DNA of 64,000 nt from Paracamarosporium sp. OC-R06-R3 (GCA_019828545.1 JACVRA010000055.1:1-64000), one strand, 5' to 3'; counted from the stretch's first letter, positions 37,854 through 49,850 are shown. The notes: generated from the sequence alone by a model not told the origin. Numbers and translations are program-made.

Positions 37854-38356
37854 TTCGTTGGACGTACTTTGTATTGTTCTGCCGTCAAAAGATGTGAGGT
37901 TACAGACTATTCTCTTACATGTGCTGCGTCCTCCCAACAATGTCTGATATAAAAAAAGGTAGACTACTAGTGATCCCACAGTAGTATGCAGGATGAAGAG
38001 TTTCGAATCATCAAAGAGCACCCAGGCAGCAAGAATGGTAGTACATAAATTGGGCACACAGCCACCACCAGCTGGACTGGTCAGGCAGTTGCAAGCGAAG
38101 GCTAGAACAAGCCTGCATATAATATCGCGCCATAGCACCCGACAACTCGTGTCATCTGAAGCGGTTGGAATAAATACTTTTGGCGAGCAAGTAGAGGTGA
38201 TGAGATTGTCATTAGTCTAGGTGAGATGCTTTAATGGGGCCTAATCAGGTAAGCGCGTCGCGAACGCGACTTCCGCGTTTCCTCACAACTTTCTGAACCG
38301 CGATCGGGTACAGAGACAGCGTCACGCCTCAACGCCTGCACTTCTTTGCTACAACA
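37854..38356. other. Divergent promoter of HET gene and polymerase delta subunit
   Basis: 503 nt. Contains CGCG-core sites close to the polymerase gene, listed separately; the HET side is AT-rich. Confidence 0.45.
38253..38280. promoter_or_regulatory. MCB/SCB-like CGCG sites upstream of POL31
   Basis: A palindrome, GTCGCG-AA-CGCGAC (38257-38270), is followed by CGCGTTT (38274-38280). These are near-matches to the cell-cycle boxes MCB (ACGCGT) and SCB (CRCGAAA). They lie about 80-100 nt before the start of a replication gene. Replicative polymerase subunits are known MBF targets in yeasts. Confidence 0.45.
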
Positions 38357-40043
38357 ATGGCTTCGGCAGATGGTAATATGCTAAGAGGGGAGCCGTTGTG
38401 AGTATGAGGCAGTAATGAAGCTTTGTGTGCTTTGCTAACTACTGCACAGTGGAGACCCCGCGCCCTCGTCGTCTCGAAATGTTTCCGCGTACAGGCCTTT
38501 ACACACCTTTGAGCTACCGAAAGGAGGCGAGAAGCACTATCAACACCAATTTGCGGACATGTATTTCCTGAGATTGGCGCAGTTGAAGAAGGCCGTGAAG
38601 CTGAAGGCACATGAGGCATGGGACGATTTCGAGGTACGATACCGTCCATAGGAGAGATGGGTGTACACAATGTGCCATGAAGTGGTAGAAACAATCGGAA
38701 CGCTGATATGTAGTCAGTTGGCTGGCGAAAGGGCAAAGTATGTGGAACGTGTGCTCGACGTGAGGCAAGGCGAGCTCTGCTGGGTCGTAGGCACAGTGTA
38801 TATGGAGATGACACTGAAGCCTAATGTGCTTGATGATATATCAAAAGAGGTACACATCAGCCTTTTTCGCAGCTCTTAGTTCAACTCAAAGCTTACATTC
38901 ACGCAGCACTGGATAGCCGCTCCCCCACTCCGCCAGACCTACGTAAGCCCATCCGGTACCGACGACATGATGCTCGAAGACGAATCAGGCCGCCTCCGCG
39001 TCACCGGCGATCCTTTGAACTCGCACTACGTAACAGGTTGCATCCTCGCTGCGCTTGGCACAGAACAAGCAGACGGCTCATTCCAAGTTATCGCAACACA
39101 ATATGCCGATCTTCCGCGTCAACCGCAGCGCTGGGAAGCTGAAGACTCTTCTCTTACAGTCGCAAAGAAGCCGAAGCCAGAACGCGAAAAGTCAGGAAAG
39201 CTGGCTGTAGTTTCCGGCCTGGAGATAACCGGCACTGAGGACGACGACGTTACCTTAGATTTACTAATAGAATACCTTACGGGTGAAGCAACCGGACCTC
39301 CGGACCAAAGCGGTGCTTCAAGTATAACTCGGCTAATCATAGCTGGCAACTCACTATCCAACGCTTCTCCCATCCTTTCAAGAGAAGACTTCAACGCAAA
39401 GAAGGGTGCAAAGAAACACTACGGCTATGACGCCTCCTCATACAACGCCACCCCCGCTGAGAGACTAGACGCCTTCCTTGCCCAGATCCTCCCCACTCTC
39501 CCGGTCACACTCCTCCCCGGTGAAACTGATCCCGCTAATGTGGCCCTCCCGCAACAGCCCCTCCATCCTGCGCTCTTTCCGCTTTGCAGAGCGTATGCAA
39601 ACCCGCCCGCGGTATCAAACGAGTCACTCGAGGGACTCGACTCCGTTACAAACCCATGGGAAGCCGATGTGGAGGGCTGGAGAATACTAGGAACGGGTGG
39701 TCAGACGGTGGATGATTTGCTCAAGTATGTAGAGGATGTTGAGCCGCTGGACGTCATGGAGATGATGCTGAGATGGCGGTGTATAGCGCCTACAGCGCCG
39801 GATACGCTGTGGTGCTATCCGTTCCAGGATGATGATCCTCTCATATTAAGGGAATGTCCACACGTGTACTTTTCAGGTAATAGGGAGAAATTTGAGACAA
39901 AGGTCGTAGAGGGTCCGGCTGGGCAGCAAGTGCTACTCCTAGGAGTGCCGAAATTCAGCCAGACGGGGCAGGTTGTGCTGGTAGATATGGAGACGCTGGA
40001 GGTGGAGATTGTAGAGGTTGGTGTTGTACAGCCGGGTTCATAG
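38357..40043 (+). CDS. POL31: DNA polymerase delta small subunit (B subunit)
   Basis: Non-catalytic B subunit that links the polymerase delta catalytic chain to its third subunit. Four exons (38357-38397, 38450-38633, 38718-38849, 38907-40043), with introns of 52, 84 and 57 nt, give 497 residues. The reading includes YFLRLAQLKKAV and CWVVGTVYMEMTLKPNVLDD, the OB-fold opening of B subunits. It then has GKLAVVSGLEITG, LIIAGNSLS and LLPGETDPANVALPQQPLHPALFP, the inactivated calcineurin-like phosphoesterase core. WRCIAPTAPDTLWCYPF and ECPHVYFSGN close the domain. At intron 2 two AGs lie 4 nt apart (GTAGTCAG); only the second gives an open frame. Confidence 0.95.
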
Positions 40044-40236
40044 GATGTTGCGTATGAAAACGTAGGAATGAGCAACTGTGGGGTCGAGTCGATGAGACTA
40101 TAACGACGATTAAGATAAACGAGGTTGTATGATACCCGTACTTAGCATTTCACCTAGCAACGATCTTATCAAGGATCAGACGACCAATTTTCTCTGACTT
40201 CATTGCTATAGATAAACGCCCGCACGCATTTCTTAA

Positions 40237-41670
40237 CTACACGACTCCCTTCCCTTCCGCATCAATTTGCTCCTGGTCCATGATCACAATACCCTTCCCC
40301 TTCATCTTCCCGCTCTCCGCCAACTCAACAAGCTTCTCCATCTCGCCAAGCCCTCTGAAAGCATTAGCGTTTACGGAGATACCATGCTCGGCGACTAGCT
40401 GCAACATGTTTTGGGCTTCCTTTGCTGAGCAGATCAGTGAGCCGCGGATCTGTATGTCCCGGAAGATCAGCTCGTGAAAAGGAATGGTCACGTTGTCAGG
40501 CTGTTGGTCGTTAGGTCTGTACACAAGTAAAATCCAAAGTACATAAAAAAAAAAAGTGGGGGGGGGGGGGGGGGGGGGGNNCCCCCCCCCCCCCCCCCCC
40601 CCCCCCCCCCACCGCATCGTGAGCCGAGTTACTGCGAGACACACCGTACAATCTTCGATTCTGAAAGTAAAGACAAAAGGGAGAACATACCTGCGCAACC
40701 TGGATAACCGTCCCGTGCATACGTGTGATTGCGCAGCTTGTAGCCGCTGCTGTCTTTGCGTCGCTGACATTAACGGTGGCAGCCACACCCTCACTATTTG
40801 TGACTTTGTTGACTTCTTGTACGACTGCGTCGTTACCCTTCCGCGCATCAACGACGAAATTGGCTCCGCCCTTCCTCGTCAACTCTAGACCCTCATCCCG
40901 CGCATCAACACCCACGACATTCAGCCCAAGCGCCTTCGCAAACTGCACGCCCAGATGCCCCAAGCCACCCCCAGATCCTACAATCGCCAGCCACTCCCCT
41001 TTCTTTAATCCGGCAAGCACAATTCCTTTATATATAGTGCAACCTGCACATGCCAGCGGAGCAGCCGTTTCAAAAGATACTCTATCAGGTAACTTCGCAG
41101 CCCATCGACTATCGATCCTAGCATACTCAGCGAAATACCCATCTGCGCCTTTGACACCGCAATAGTCGGCGTTCGTGCAGTACTGAGTAAAGGACTCAGG
41201 GCCGCGACAGTCGGCGCAAGTGCCGCAGGGATGGTAAATTATGCCGGCCATTACGCGGTCGCCGGGCTGAAAAGACTTGACTGAGGAGCCGACGGCGATA
41301 ACGGTCCCGGCACCTTCGTGAGAGCCAGTGCAGGGGAGTGTTGTACCCATTATGCCGTGTTGGACCATGAAGTCGGTGTGGCAGAGGGAGGCGACGGCGA
41401 CGCGGATGAGGAGGTCTTCAGGGGCGAGGTCGGTGGGAACAGGAACAGTGTTTATTTGGTAGGGTTTGTCGAACTGTCGAAGTTAGAAGTTGTAATCCTA
41501 TAATTTCACGTCAAAGGTTTTCAAGGCTCCCGGTGTAGAATGAATTGCCCCAGGGGAAATTATTACGTGTGTTGGTCTTTGATATCGATATAGGTAAATA
41601 CTGGAGGGGACAAATGTACCTTTACTACTTGCGCAGCTTGCATTTTCTCCGGTATATTTTGAGAAGCCAT
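40237..41670 (-). CDS. Zinc-dependent alcohol dehydrogenase (MDR family)
   Basis: NAD(P)-linked medium-chain dehydrogenase. Three exons on the minus strand (41670-41620, 41473-40691, 40500-40237) give 365 residues. Catalytic zinc ligands are Cys48 (SLCHTD) and His69-Glu70 (GSHEGAG). The structural zinc set is CGTCADCRGPESFTQYC. The dinucleotide loop is VGSGGGLGHLGVQFAKA. The second intron (40501-40690) contains the assembly gap. Joining VIQVAQ directly to PDNVTIPFHELIFRD restores the family sequence in phase, so the gene itself is not interrupted. An AG 16 nt before the acceptor is skipped; it lies upstream of the CTAAC branch point. Resembles fungal Adh1-type enzymes; substrate unknown. Confidence 0.93.
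40558..40610. other. Assembly gap: poly-G, NN, poly-C
   Basis: 22 G, two N and 29 C in a row, inside an intron of the alcohol dehydrogenase. It looks like two contig ends with homopolymer tails joined by a nominal gap, not real sequence. Confidence 0.9.
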
Positions 41671-41986
41671 GTTGGTTTGTATGATGACTTCTCGAGGGTG
41701 TGGTAGACAACCTAGACTTTCTGTGCAGCCCTGGCTCCGAGGGGTCAAGTTTCTTGTCGTTGAGAAGATCTAGTACGGAGTGTTTCCAAAGGTGCCATTA
41801 TGTATTTGAACCTTTGAGAGGGGGTACAGGAGTGTTTCCGAAACTTAACTCCGCAACGGGCCCTGGTTGGCCGAAAACAATACTCTTTCGAATAGGGATG
41901 ACGTTCAAGTACGTCTGTTATCTCCGCAGTTGGATACTAGTGCGGGGACATGGTCAGATACCCCTAGTCTTGGACTCCGGTGCTCC
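41671..41986. other. Intergenic region between ADH and Zn2Cys6 gene
   Basis: 316 nt; ADH promoter and 3' UTR of the regulator on the same strand. No clear motif. Confidence 0.4.
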
Positions 41987-43838
41987 TTACTTCGCTAGCG
42001 CGGCCAACTGCGCGGAAGTTGGGCAGGGATCATGCCAGACCTGGAAGTTCGATTCATCTTGTAGCTTCTCTTTCAACTCATCCGCCAGTGCTATCGCCTG
42101 CCTCGTTCCGATTTTTCGAGCGATGAAGTAGAGCTGGTCAATAGCCCATTGTGTGAGTCGGCGACCAAAGTCGCTGCGCCCAATCTCATACAGTGGCCCG
42201 ATCAGACTGTCCAAGCCGGTCGATTTGAATGGCTCCAAAAAAGTGCCTTGGGGATGAATCTTGAACATTTTGTGGCGCAAATTCACCGTCTCTACGCCTT
42301 CTTTTACAACATCGATATCTTGCTTGACTTGATGTGGAAAACTAATTTGGCCCGTTAATTGTGGGGTTGACGCGCACACGTCTAACATCTGCGAGCTGAT
42401 CACTTTTTTGCAAGTACTGAAATGAGCGTATGCATCCTCTTCCGAGAACAGCGGAGGGGAACATTGCAGGCCCCTCTCAATCTGTGTACGCACGAATTTG
42501 AAGAGACGAATTCGGCATATTCTGAGGATGTTCCACATGTTGATGACCCAGGGATTCGTGTAAATGTGGTAAAAAGTACCGAAAACGTGTTCTTCGGGTT
42601 TCTCCACATACACAGTCTCGTATCTCCAAAGAGTTTGTAACATAAACTTGAGGAGGTCCAGCTCACTGTCGAGTTTTAGTGCATCGGCTACCATGGTGAC
42701 TGGGTCGCCGGTTTCGTCTTGCATAAGCATGATCGCCTTCTCTAGAACCTCAACCTGGCGTTCCACTCCTTTATAAGTCAGTAATGGTAACCGGTACGTT
42801 ATAGTCAAATACCTGATTATTTTGACTAGGTGATATTTGACGCATACAGAGCCAGAAGAAATGCTCCCCTGATGGGAGAACGTACCATGTATAACGTAGT
42901 TGTTCGTGGAAGTCAAAAATCTATACAGCCGTGCGATGCTGTTCGGTATAGGTGTGCCAAGTTCAAGACCCTTTGCTATAGTGGTCCTATAGAACTGCAC
43001 GAAGATTTGCCTAGCAAGATTGCTCCTGAACTGGGTTTCGCCGCGGATTGCAAACAAGATACCTGCGCCTTTGAGATGCTGCATCCATGCATGCAGCGAG
43101 TGCTTTTCGAAAACGAAATTCTCGTACACTCCGAGTAAAATTACAGACACAAGCGTGCTATCTTCATAAACCTTGACTGGGTCGCCTATTGCTCTATTCG
43201 TCAACATCAGCGCGCGGGCATAATGTTCCTGAGCTTTCTTCATCAGGAACTGTGATTTATTTGCAGTAGCAAGTGTTGCTAAGCTAGCAGCGTGTGCGCT
43301 GCTTTGCAGAGATGCGTCAACATCAGGGCCGCTCAGCATCTGGAATAGCCATTGGTAGTTGCTTCTCCCAACGATCGCTGGTTGCAACAAGTTGTTGGCG
43401 GCAAAAAAGCCGATTGCTTGGTCTTCGATAGAGGGAGTCATTGGTTTCGCAGGAGTTTCTGATCGCATCGCATTTGAAGCCGTTTTCAGAGACTGTGGGG
43501 GTGTCGCTGAGTCGCAGGAAGCGTTTTCAGGTAGCAGCTCAGTCGCTAGCACTGTCTTAGACACTCGTTTCTTTTCCTTGTTCCTTTTCGAGAGCTCTCC
43601 ATATTTCTTTTGCGCTTTATTCATGACTACATTACTCTCGTTTACAAACATCATCGAGAGAGGGTCGCGATAGCCATAGCATTCTTTCCCACCCCTGATG
43701 CATTGGGTGCATGATGGTCGTTTGAGGTCGCACTGAAGCGATTAATAGGGCCCACGAAGCTAAGAATATTTCTCTAACCTTGGTTTTTCGATCTCTACAG
43801 TTCTTGCAACCTTTCGATGGCTTACCGACATTTGGCAT
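41987..43838 (-). CDS. Zn2Cys6 transcription factor
   Basis: Fungal binuclear-zinc-cluster regulator. Two exons on the minus strand (43838-43779, 43732-41987) over a 46-nt intron give 601 residues. The cluster is canonical C-X2-C-X6-C-X6-C-X2-C-X6-C at Cys11, 14, 21, 28, 31 and 38; the intron falls between Lys20 and Cys21. A Lys/Arg-rich linker (KAQKKYGELSKRNKEKKR) follows, then an alpha-helical middle region of the fungal-specific type. A possible further 60-nt intron (42885-42826) has a strong GTACGT donor. It would remove 20 residues without changing frame, giving 581. It lies between the alcohol dehydrogenase and beta-glucosidase genes, all on one strand; targets are unknown. Confidence 0.92.
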
Positions 43839-44305
43839 CGTGTCGAGAAAAAATCCTCTTCATATGAACAACAGCAGCAGTGCCTCAGTATTACAGTAAA
43901 CAGATTAATGAGTAAGCAAAGGGTGCCCCTTCGCGGCCTGAAGTGTCAGTGTTACCTTGTAGTGCACAATAAGTACATGAGGTGCGGAATGAGTACGTGG
44001 AGGATCGTCTTGATGACCCGCTCGGCCTCGGCTCCGAGAAATGCGCACGAGCCATGTCTGAGTTGAAAAGTGTCGTGAGGATCAACGAACAAGTGTGAAA
44101 AAACCTCCAAAAGGTATGGCAACATTATTGGTATCTCGATGAGTGTTAATTTGTTGCTTAGATATGTTAAGACTGTTTCATCTAAAGCAACATCATTACT
44201 CTAGGAAGATCATAATCTTAGGTCAACGCTACGTAGGAAGGGATCGATGACCTTCCTTGAAAATTAACTTTAGCAGGCGTACATTACTGAGTCTTCTATC
44301 AACTA
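43839..44305. other. Intergenic region between regulator and beta-glucosidase
   Basis: 467 nt; regulator promoter and glucosidase 3' UTR. Moderately AT-rich. No feature recognised. Confidence 0.4.
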
Positions 44306-46969
44306 TCACAGGTTTAGCTCCCGGCTACCACCCTCTATCTCCACACCAACGACACTTTCTATGTGCTGTGCTGATTGGCCAAACGAAAAGTCGTACCGCC
44401 CTTGGTCCACCTTCCACTTGTTGCTCGCCTGGTCGAAGTAGGCGAAATCCTTTAGATCAATCGAAAGTGTAACCTTCTCCTCTTTACTAGCGTCCAAGAA
44501 TACCTTCTTGAATGCAGCCAAAGTCTTGATCGGGTGCTCAGATGATTGTTTCGTTCTACCAACGTACAGTTGCACGACGGTGGCGCCGGCCTGCTTGCCG
44601 GTGTTGGATACAGTGACCTCAGTTGTGAAACTACCGTTTGATGCTTGCGAGACCTTGGCGTCTTTGAAACTGAAAGTAGTGTACGAGAGGCCGAACCCAA
44701 ACGGAAATTGAACCTTGTCTTGCGAGACACGATCATAATGGCGATATCCAATGAAGACGCCTTCTTCATATTTGACTGTAAGCTGGTCATCTTTCTTCTC
44801 ACCTGGAAAGTTGCCGTGAGCGGGAGAGTCTTCGATACGCTTTGGCCAAGACACAGGAAGTCTGCCGGATGGATTGACAGCACCAGAGATGATATCAGCG
44901 ATCGCATTTCCAGCTTCTTGCCCTGGGAACCACGCTTGTATAACCGCGGACACCTTTGAATGCCAAGGCATGGCAACCGCTACTCCAGTAGAATTGACGA
45001 CGACGGTCTTTATGTTAGCATCCGCTACAGCTTCGATGAGCTTGTCTTGGGAGCGGTCTTTGTTGGGAAGATGGAAAGCTACTTGATCTTGGCCTTCCGT
45101 CTCCCAAACTGGAGTGTGACCGGTGAACACGATCGCATAGTCACATTCCTTAGCTATATCCACTGCTTGAGAGACAAGATCTTCATCGTGTTCCTTCGCG
45201 TACATAAATCCCATTCGGAACCCAGGCATACCGGCGAGAATACCTCCGAAGTCAGATCCCTCTGTACCCGGTGGTTTCGATTCAATGCGAATGTTGTAGG
45301 AGTTACCTTTGGTGAAAGAATAGGTGAACTCTGTTTCGGGGTTTCCGCCAAATAAGAATCCCATAGCGTCATTCGTGCTCTCCTTCTGTTCGAAAACCAC
45401 TTTTTCATTGATCTTCACCAGAGTCGGTCCAATTCCAGAGCAAGCAATGTAGTGCTTGCCGGTCTCGGTGGGAATAAAGCTAGTTGTTAATCGAAGGTCC
45501 TTCCACTTTACGTCTTCGTTAAATAGGCCAGTGAAAGCGGCCTCATTATGGCCGTGTAATGTTAGGGTAGGCTTATCATGTTTGTCGACCTCGAAAGCTT
45601 GGAGAGTCCATCCAGACTTCCCCTCTGAGTCCGTGCAGCCTGCTGCTAGTGGGGGTAAGAGACGGTAGGTATGAGCACCTGGATCATTGTCAGACCCTGA
45701 TTGAATCAGAAACCCAGATCAATTTACCTTTTGCAAACTTGAACTCAACATCGTCGCCATACGTGTTGTGCATGCCTTCCCACGGCGAAATTCGGTAGTG
45801 GGAGTGTAGGGAGGCACTTCCGCCACCGTGGATCAAAGCCTCCTTCGCAAGACCAAGCATGGCAAATTTCTTGCCCTTCACCTGATCCTTCCTCAGGGGA
45901 AGGACATCGTTTTCGTTCTTGAGAAGTACGAGCCCCTGTCCAGCGGCATCCCGAATGAGTTTCCGGTGTTCAGGCTTGTCCTCGGATCGCTCTGGGGGGA
46001 TTTCAGGGTTCTCGAAGGCACCAATTTTACGAATTAGTTCGAGAATGTTTCTTACACGGTCATTTATCGTCTCTTCGGTCACCTCGCCATTCTTGATAGC
46101 ATCTTTGACGCCCTTGTACGTTCGGTGGCGGGTAGGGCCAGGCATTTCGAGATCGAGTCCGGCGTTGAGGGCGTCTGCCGTCGAGTTGGTTCCTCCCCAG
46201 TCGCTCATCACTAGACCTTTCCAGCCCCACTCTCCCCGGAGAACCTTCTCTAGGAGAAATTTATTTGAGTCTGCGTGAGTACCGTTGACTTGGTTGTACG
46301 CAGTCATGAAAGCCCAAGGATTAGCTTCTTGGACGGCGATCTCAAAAGGCTTCAGATAGATTTCTCGTAAAGCGCGCTCTGAAATAATCTCGTCCACGGA
46401 CAATCGGTCGGTCTCTTGCTCGTTTGCAGCGTAATGTTTGCATGTACCGGCCACGCCTTTTTCCTGCAGCCCTATTACGTACTGGGCAGCAAGCTTGCCA
46501 GTGAGAAGGGGGTCCTCAGAAAAGCTTTCGAAGTTTCTACCCCCGAGCGGATGTCTGTGGTTACACATGGTAGGCCCAAGCCTGGATGGGGTTAGGCTTC
46601 ACTGGCAATTTGGAATTTGGATCATCATACAATACTCGAGCGCCTTTGGTCTGTGTCTCTTCGGCAAGAGCATGTCCAATCTCCCTAATGAGCTCAGGGT
46701 TCCAAGTTGAAGCCGAACAGCAAGAAGCAGGAAAGCATGCCGCTCTTGTTCCACCGCTAAAAGTCTCGCCACGGGCGCCGTTGGGTCCGTCAGATACCTG
46801 GTAATGTTAGTCCCACGCAATAGGCAATCGATACCCAAAAACGTACTTTTATGGCCGGTACACCCTTCTCCTTGATTGGCACTGTCTCCCAGAAGTCTTT
46901 TCCGGCAAGAAGAGATACCTTCTCTTCCAGAGTCAGGGTGTGGAGAATGTTCTCAATGTTCGCATCCAT
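44306..46969 (-). CDS. Glycoside hydrolase family 3 beta-glucosidase with PA14 insert
   Basis: Releases glucose from beta-glucosides. Four exons on the minus strand (46969-46847, 46797-46631, 46581-45728, 45678-44306), with introns of 49 nt each, give 838 residues. The start has no signal peptide (MDANIENILHTLTLEEKVSLLAG), so it is of the intracellular type. KHYAANEQE holds Lys145-His146, and GLVMSDWGGTNS holds nucleophile Asp224. Next come a GH3 C-terminal domain interrupted by a PA14 module (around FTGLFNEDVKWKDLRLTTSFIPTETG) and a fibronectin-III-like end with YVGRTKQSSEHPIKTLAAFKK. Domain order matches PA14-type fungal beta-glucosidases. The open frame appears intact. Confidence 0.95.
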
Positions 46970-47595
46970 GTTGGGAATCCGCAGAAAGAACAAACAATAG
47001 GACAGACAATCTATTACAACAACAAAAGGACGATGAAGGGTATAGCAACACTGCACGGAGAGGTATGCACGATCTGGCCGACTCTGGAAGTACCTGCCAG
47101 GTACCTTTATAGACCATCGAGACTTGAATAGCGCGGGCACTTGGCCCGCAACTCCGTGATATCCCCAACTGTGGAGTAGGGAGGATGTACACGATTGGGT
47201 GCGGCGATCGGATATAGCTAGCTCAATGTCAAGCGCGTCCGAAGTTCACCCACCAAGCTGCCATTGGACATTGGCCGACAGCCGAACCGTAGAGGAAACG
47301 ACGATAGCCCGATGATTCTCCATTTGATCAGTTGGACATCAGCTGATGCGTGGAAGATGGAGTTTCGAGAATACCGTTGGGATGCATGACTTACGAACAT
47401 GTCCAGCAGTACGGTTCTTGAGTCATGTCGCCAGGAAGAAGATGCCCTGTGCACAAGCCACCCCACGTGCTCTAGCATGCACTTGCGCTTCGTCATTCGC
47501 AGTATTACCTCTTACTTCCTTCCATCAAAATCAGGGTCCAGCTTGGTGCCTTTGTTTCTTTGCATTTGCTCTGTTTTCGTGGCTGATACAGCACT
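46970..47595. other. Divergent promoter of beta-glucosidase and AIG1-like gene
   Basis: 626 nt. Two CCAAT boxes on the minus strand (ATTGG at 47263-47267 and 47270-47274) lie about 300 nt before the beta-glucosidase start. Nothing else seen. Confidence 0.45.
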
Positions 47596-49082
47596 ATGAG
47601 TGCATCTCGAATAGCTGCCGAGCTGAAACGGCGGCACCCATTGCAACGGTTTGATGCGCCCGGCAAAGGCTTGTCAGGCGCAACACATGTATGTCCTATC
47701 ACGTGCAGACTTGACACGGTTTATTTTAATAATATTGATCAGGTTGTTGGTCTCATCAGCTTCTACCGCTCCTTCAAATTGTATGGCAATTCTGTTCCGT
47801 AATACCCGAGCAAATGTAGACGCTAATGTTATCGTAGCTTGGTAGACAACCCCAATATCATTGTAAGTTGTAAGCTATACTTCAAGCCCGGGGTATTTCA
47901 GACGTTCTGCCCAATTGTTTCGAGCCCTTGCAACTTTCAGTGTCCCAGTCGCGTCAACATTTCCTTTTGGAATCGCTTCTTGGGTTTCCCTCCCAAGCGT
48001 TGGAGACCTTGGGTATAACATGTTGTCTTGGTCCAATATACTCCGTCCTGTTTTTTTTTTTCAAAACCACTCTTATCCCTCAACCTTGTTCAATGCTTAA
48101 ACAAATTGACACCTTATCCTCACTGCAATCATTTCTGACCCACCCTCTCCGCCCAATTGAACATCCCACGTACTGACCTCTCCCACAGAACGAATCGTTT
48201 GGCTGGCACCTCCAATACCTGACCATCCTCGGGCTCTCGATCTCCACAACATGTTTCAGCACCGGTCTCCTCGCAGACATGACCTCCTCACACCGACTCT
48301 TCGCCATTAAAAACTATCTCGCACTCGTCGCTGCACCCATCGAAATCCTGATTAGCATGCTCTACTGGGGTCTACGCGCCGTACGCACACTCATCCACTC
48401 CCTATTCGCGCAAGCCAAATACTGAAGAGAGCTTTCACAGGTCGACCCAACACTCGTCATCCCGCCCGACCTTCCCACGCCACCAATAATGGCTGATCTG
48501 GGCTTCCACCGTACGCCCCCCATGCCCTATCAAACGAAAACATCATAAAATCCCCTGAGCTAACTCGCTCAGTCTTCCCATCATTGCTCCTCTCGCTAGA
48601 CGCGCTCTTCCTGTCGCCCCCCTGGCCAACCAGCCCTATGAATCCGCGTGCCTCCCTTCTCTCCCTGCTCTCCTCCACTGCAATCGCCTTTCTCTACTGG
48701 TTCTGGATAGAGCTATGCTACTCGCGAAACGGTCCGTCTGCCCCCACACTTGACACATCCCTATTGCTTCCCGTACCTTTCTTATCCATCCCATCAACCC
48801 ACTTTCCTTACTTCTCACCCATGTCTCCGCTCGTTGATCTGCTACCCACCCCCGTAATCCAAGATACTAACTAGCCACCATACAGGATTCTACCCTTACC
48901 CCATCTTCTCCCTCCTCAATACACCCCAGCGTATTGGTCTCTTCGCCGCGAGCGGAGTAGCAATGTGGGCTGCGGGCGCGGCACTCCGCTGGTGCTACCG
49001 AGTTGTCAATGGAATTGAAAAAGACATTCCGCTTGAAAGTCAACGTCAACGTCAACGTCAAGAAGAGAAGAAAATGAGGTAG
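47596..49082 (+). CDS. AIG1/FAR-17a family integral membrane protein
   Basis: Multi-pass membrane protein of the androgen-induced-1 family, whose animal members are Thr/His hydrolases of fatty acid esters of hydroxy fatty acids. Seven exons (47596-47688, 47743-47780, 47838-47862, 48189-48380, 48441-48510, 48573-48731, 48886-49082) give 257 residues, every phase consistent. Exon 3 is only 25 nt. Sequence reads VVGLISFYRSFKFLVDNPNII, then NESFGWHLQYLTILGLSIS, MLYWGLRAVDPTLVIPPDLP, the conserved DLGFHLFPSLLLSLDALFLS (with the family His), and RNGFYPYPIFSLLN. About six membrane segments. The tail is charged and ends with a Gln-Arg repeat. The fungal substrate is unknown. Confidence 0.9.
49041..49058 (+). 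repeat. Hexanucleotide tandem repeat (CAACGT)3 in coding sequence
   Basis: Three perfect CAACGT units, followed by CAA, encode a Gln-Arg repeat in the cytosolic tail of the AIG1-like protein. In-frame length change would add or remove Gln-Arg pairs. Confidence 0.85.
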
Positions 49083-49850
49083 GTTGGGTGGAGGAGGCAA
49101 AGGTACGATGCCGAGGGGGAGAGAGTCGTGAGGTTGCTGAGTATAGATGAATGAGGTGAGATTGGGAAGGAGTGGTAATTTGTAGGGGAGAGGTTTAGAG
49201 GACGTGAAGGCGGTCCGGATTTAGCACCGCACTAGAATAAATATAAGATACGTTACGTTGAGATGGATCGACAATGCATATGCTGACTATGTTAGCATGT
49301 AGCTGGGTACCTACTTACTTCTTACGGCGTACTTGCTTAGGTGTGTCAGCAGCGGAATGTTTCACAGCACGATGGGTCCACGGAGAAGAGCAACATGTCT
49401 ACCGAAACTCCTTCATTAACCATGGTTTTCCAGTGAATATCGTACAAGCCCACCAGCCTTGTTACCATCCATGCTCGCAAACAAACTCGAGTAAAGAAGG
49501 CATGCCAAGCCAGGGTTGGAAACCCTCTTAAAAGAATGCAGTCAACACCGACCGCTATAGTACATGTCCAAACCGCAATAAATGCCATGAATCATAAAGC
49601 ATACCACTCGTACATCAAGCCATAAGCCGTAAACCGTGGACCCGGGATAAAAGGAAACAGTTTGCACACATAGATGTCGCTCTCGCTCGCTGAAGATGAA
49701 GCGTAAAACCAAAACAAGAAGCGAGAGTCGACAGTTGGGTGCTGAGAGCGTTGCTAGGAGGTCACAACGAAAACCATCAAGGCACGTTCCTGTTGCAGTG
49801 TAATGATGGGAGTGGCCCGAGAGGGATGTATCGCGGGACTACAATATCAG
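49083..49850. other. Convergent 3' intergenic region
   Basis: 768 nt between convergent genes. Short frames only; no RNA gene or repeat recognised. Confidence 0.45.

Noticed and set aside
40501..40620. Idea that the G/C tracts and frame break make the alcohol dehydrogenase a pseudogene
   Set aside because: The tracts fall inside an intron whose donor and acceptor (after the CTAAC branch point) keep phase and restore the family sequence.
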